Positions 29,197 through 31,338 of a stretch of 31,338 nt of DNA are shown in pieces. Position 1 is the stretch's first letter. Each line of letters starts with the position of its first letter. Made by a program: the position numbers and the translations under genes. The notes below the pieces were generated by a model that made no database searches, was not told the DNA's origin, and saw only the letters and a program-made list of their open reading frames with translations. The DNA lies in assembly GCA_013043945.1 (NCBI GenBank), contig JABEUW010000173.1:1-31338 (forward strand), written 5' to 3'. The stretch is from Vulcanimicrobiota bacterium (GTDB lineage: Bacteria > Vulcanimicrobiota > Vulcanimicrobiia > Vulcanimicrobiales > Vulcanimicrobiaceae).

Positions 29197-31338
29197 ATGG
29201 CGACGACGAAGGCAGCGAAAACCGCAACGACGACGAGCAGCGGGGGGACGAAGGCGAAGGGAAAACGCTCCGGAGGCGAGGGCAAGAGTACGCCCATGGC
29301 CTCGCATTTCCCGATGCCCACCGGTGCGTTCACCGTGGAAGTCCCGGTCGATCCGGGGCCGAAGCGCTCGCGTCACTCCTTCTCGAAGATCCCGCACGTC
29401 CTCGAGCTCCCCAACCTCATCGAACTCCAAAAAGCGAGTTTCGAGTGGTTCAAAACCGAGGGGCTCGCCGAGGCGTTCGCAGCGATCTCGCCGATTAAAG
29501 ATTTCACGGGCAACCTGATTCTCATGTTCGGCGAGCACTCGCTCGGCGAACCGAAGTTTTCTATTGAGGAATGTCGCGAACGCGATATGACCTACAGCGC
29601 GCCGCTGCGCGTCCGCGTGCGCCTCATCACCGCCGAATCAGGCGAAATCAAGGGCATTCCCGACCAAGAGATCTTCATGGGCGATTTCCCGCTCATGACC
29701 GACAAGGGTACCTTCATGATCAACGGCGCCGAGCGCGTGATCGTGAGCCAGTTGGTGCGCTCGCCGGGCTTCTTGGTCGAGAAAGCAAAGCCGGCCGAGG
29801 GCAAAGGCTATACCGCGAAGATCATTCCGAAACGCGGCGCGTGGGTGAAGTTCTTCGCCGGTGCGAGCGACGAAGGCGACCGCTTCGGTGCGATCAACGT
29901 TTCGTTCGATAAGAGCCGTGCCGTCTCGATGATTGCGTTTCTTCGCGCGGTTTCGTCGCCGGAGCATTTCCCGCTCGACGATGCGCCCGCAGCCGCCTAC
30001 GATGCAGATGGCCTCGCGCGTCCGTACGTCGAAAAGGTCTTGCGCGCGTGCGCGGATATGTTTCCGTGGAAGGGTATCGGCCGCCAGGCGACCGCCGCCA
30101 GCGATGCTATCGAAGTCCCGCGTCCGCAGTCGCAGCACGAGCGACAAGTACGCGACGTCTTCGCAACGATGTTCCCCAATCGCATCGCGCGCGGCGAAGC
30201 GTTCGACCTCGTGGTGGAATTAGGCGATAAGAGCAAGCGCGACGCCGCTGCGGCAAAACTCAGCGCGCTCTATCATCGGAACTGCGTTTGGAACTCCGAC
30301 GAAGCGATCCTCAAACTCTTCTCGGGAACCTATCCGCGCCGTCGCGTCGATGACGGAACCTCGCGTCCGCTCGGACGCGCGCCGCGCGGCTTAAAGAAGA
30401 AGCAGCAGACGAGCGATCGCGCCGCCGAATTGCGCGAACTCTTCGACCGCCTCTTCCCCGATGCGAGCCCGGATAACCTCATCCTTAATACGCTTATTGA
30501 AGACGGCGATACGGTCAATCGCGAGACCGCACTCGAAGCGGTCTACGGTGCGCTGCGTTACGGCGAGCCGTTCACCTCGCACGAGGATGCCGAGAAGCTG
30601 ATTCGCACCCTCCTTTTCGACGAGAACAAATGCGAACTCGGCAAAGTCGGACGCTTCAAGGTTACCTCGAAGCTCCATTATCGCATTCTCAACCCGGAGA
30701 AAGATTCGCGGATACGCGCCAAGAGCGAAAAGAAGGGCTTGAACCTCTCGCTCCTCACGGTAGAAGGCGATCGCAGCGAATTTGAAGTCGATGAATTCGG
30801 ACCGTTCAGCTATCGCCCCGAGGGCGCGCCTGGGCTGACGCGTGCGGATTTCATCGCTATCGTTCGCCGGCTCTGCCGCGTTGCGGTGCGCGATATCTCG
30901 CCCGATGACGTCGATCACTTAGGGAACCGTCGCGTCAACACCGTCGGCGAGCTCCTGCAGAACCAGTTCCGCGTCGGCCTGCAGCGTCTCGAACGCGTCG
31001 TGCGCGAGCGCATGACGACCCAAGAGATCGAGACGGTGACGCCGCAAGCGCTCATCAATATTCGCCCGGTCGTCGCGGCGATCAAAGAGTTCTTCGGTTC
31101 GAGCCAACTCTCGCAGTTCATGGATCAGACCAACTCGTTGGCGGAGCTCACGCACAAGCGTCGTCTCTCTGCCCTCGGGCCGGGCGGTCTCTCGCGCGAA
31201 CGTGCGGGCTTTGAAGCGCGCGACGTCCATACCTCGCACTACGGCCGCATCTGCCCGATCGAAACGCCGGAAGGCCCGAACATCGGTCTCATCGGTTCGT
31301 TGGCGACCTACGGGCGCGTCAATAGCCTCGGATTCATC
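29197..31338 (+). CDS. rpoB: DNA-directed RNA polymerase subunit beta (3'-truncated by window edge)
   Basis: Catalytic beta subunit of RNA polymerase; the first 714 codons are present and the frame runs off the window. ATG 29197 follows AAAGAGAGAA. The first 35 residues are a Thr/Lys/Gly-rich extension (MATTKAAKTATTTSSGG...), before the usual SFSKIPHVLELPNLIELQKASFEWF. Beta lobe and protrusion motifs follow: FMGDFPLMTDKGTFMINGAE and RVIVSQLVRSPG. The rifampicin region (31096-31180) reads SSQLSQFMDQTNSLAELTHKRRLSALGPGG: residues equivalent to E. coli Gln513, Asp516, His526, Arg529 and Ser531 are retained, with N518T and P520S changes. The end of the window is in GPNIGLIGSLATYGRVNS. rpoC would be expected downstream. 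Confidence 0.98.
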   Translation, partial: MATTKAAKTATTTSSGGTKAKGKRSGGEGKSTPMASHFPMPTGAFTVEVPVDPGPKRSRHSFSKIPHVLELPNLIELQKASFEWFKTEGLAEAFAAISPIKDFTGNLILMFGEHSLGEPKFSIEECRERDMTYSAPLRVRVRLITAESGEIKGIPDQEIFMGDFPLMTDKGTFMINGAERVIVSQLVRSPGFLVEKAKPAEGKGYTAKIIPKRGAWVKFFAGASDEGDRFGAINVSFDKSRAVSMIAFLRAVSSPEHFPLDDAPAAAYDADGLARPYVEKVLRACADMFPWKGIGRQATAASDAIEVPRPQSQHERQVRDVFATMFPNRIARGEAFDLVVELGDKSKRDAAAAKLSALYHRNCVWNSDEAILKLFSGTYPRRRVDDGTSRPLGRAPRGLKKKQQTSDRAAELRELFDRLFPDASPDNLILNTLIEDGDTVNRETALEAVYGALRYGEPFTSHEDAEKLIRTLLFDENKCELGKVGRFKVTSKLHYRILNPEKDSRIRAKSEKKGLNLSLLTVEGDRSEFEVDEFGPFSYRPEGAPGLTRADFIAIVRRLCRVAVRDISPDDVDHLGNRRVNTVGELLQNQFRVGLQRLERVVRERMTTQEIETVTPQALINIRPVVAAIKEFFGSSQLSQFMDQTNSLAELTHKRRLSALGPGGLSRERAGFEARDVHTSHYGRICPIETPEGPNIGLIGSLATYGRVNSLGFI

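Noticed and set aside
1..31338. tRNA, rRNA or insertion sequence genes
   Set aside because: No cloverleaf-like segment, rRNA motif, transposase frame or terminal-inverted-repeat element with a coding region was seen, though a tRNA scan could not be run.

Overview
The window reads as a chromosomal segment of a GC-rich, flagellated, chemotactic bacterium. All gene families are bacterial, coding is dense, and many genes overlap by ATGA or use GTG starts. The housekeeping content (L1, L10, L7/L12, RNA polymerase beta, RecA, FtsY), a K+-independent H+-pyrophosphatase, a geranylgeranyl-reductase-like enzyme and a Firmicutes-style flagellar layout (stand-alone FlhB-like protein, MotE-like protein) fit a deep-branching phylum such as Eremiobacterota (WPS-2). 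That placement is an inference from gene content only and is of low confidence.

Layout. 1-2388: end of rplA, a beta-carbonic anhydrase on the opposite strand, then rplJ-rplL behind an L10-type leader with an attenuator, closed by a strong terminator. 2419-5747: a CcdC/DUF1453-like membrane protein, then on the minus strand a soluble pyrophosphatase (ppa) followed by the membrane pyrophosphatase (hppA). 5812-14890: geranylgeranyl-reductase-like oxidoreductase, cheR, cheB, a FliA-type sigma factor, a small unknown protein, a FliK-like protein, an FlhB-C-terminal-like protein, ftsY, recA and recX. 14891-15813: a repeat-built, non-genic block. 15814-20637: response regulator, soluble histidine kinase, a degenerate phosphoribosyltransferase-like protein, a secreted GH125 alpha-mannosidase and purA. 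20831-28841: fliF, fliG, fliH, fliI, fliJ, a motE-like gene, trpE and trpG in one tight run. 28842-29196: an intergenic region with one more copy of the repeat. 29197-end: the 5' part of rpoB.

The most unusual signal is a family of six hairpins, five in the block after recX and one before rpoB. Each has the same 26-nt centre, always exactly 26 nt, flanked by long inverted arms. The arms fall into three sequence classes, and each arm matches its own partner almost perfectly (up to 30 bp). This is a conserved loop on a locus-specific stem, the reverse of what an ordinary palindromic repeat family shows. I do not recognise it as a described element.

Other points of interest: the usual rplJL-rpoBC linkage is broken by about 27 kb of flagellar, chemotaxis and metabolic genes; tryptophan-branch genes are joined to the end of the flagellar export operon; and the phosphoribosyltransferase-like protein next to purA has lost its catalytic PRPP-binding signature.
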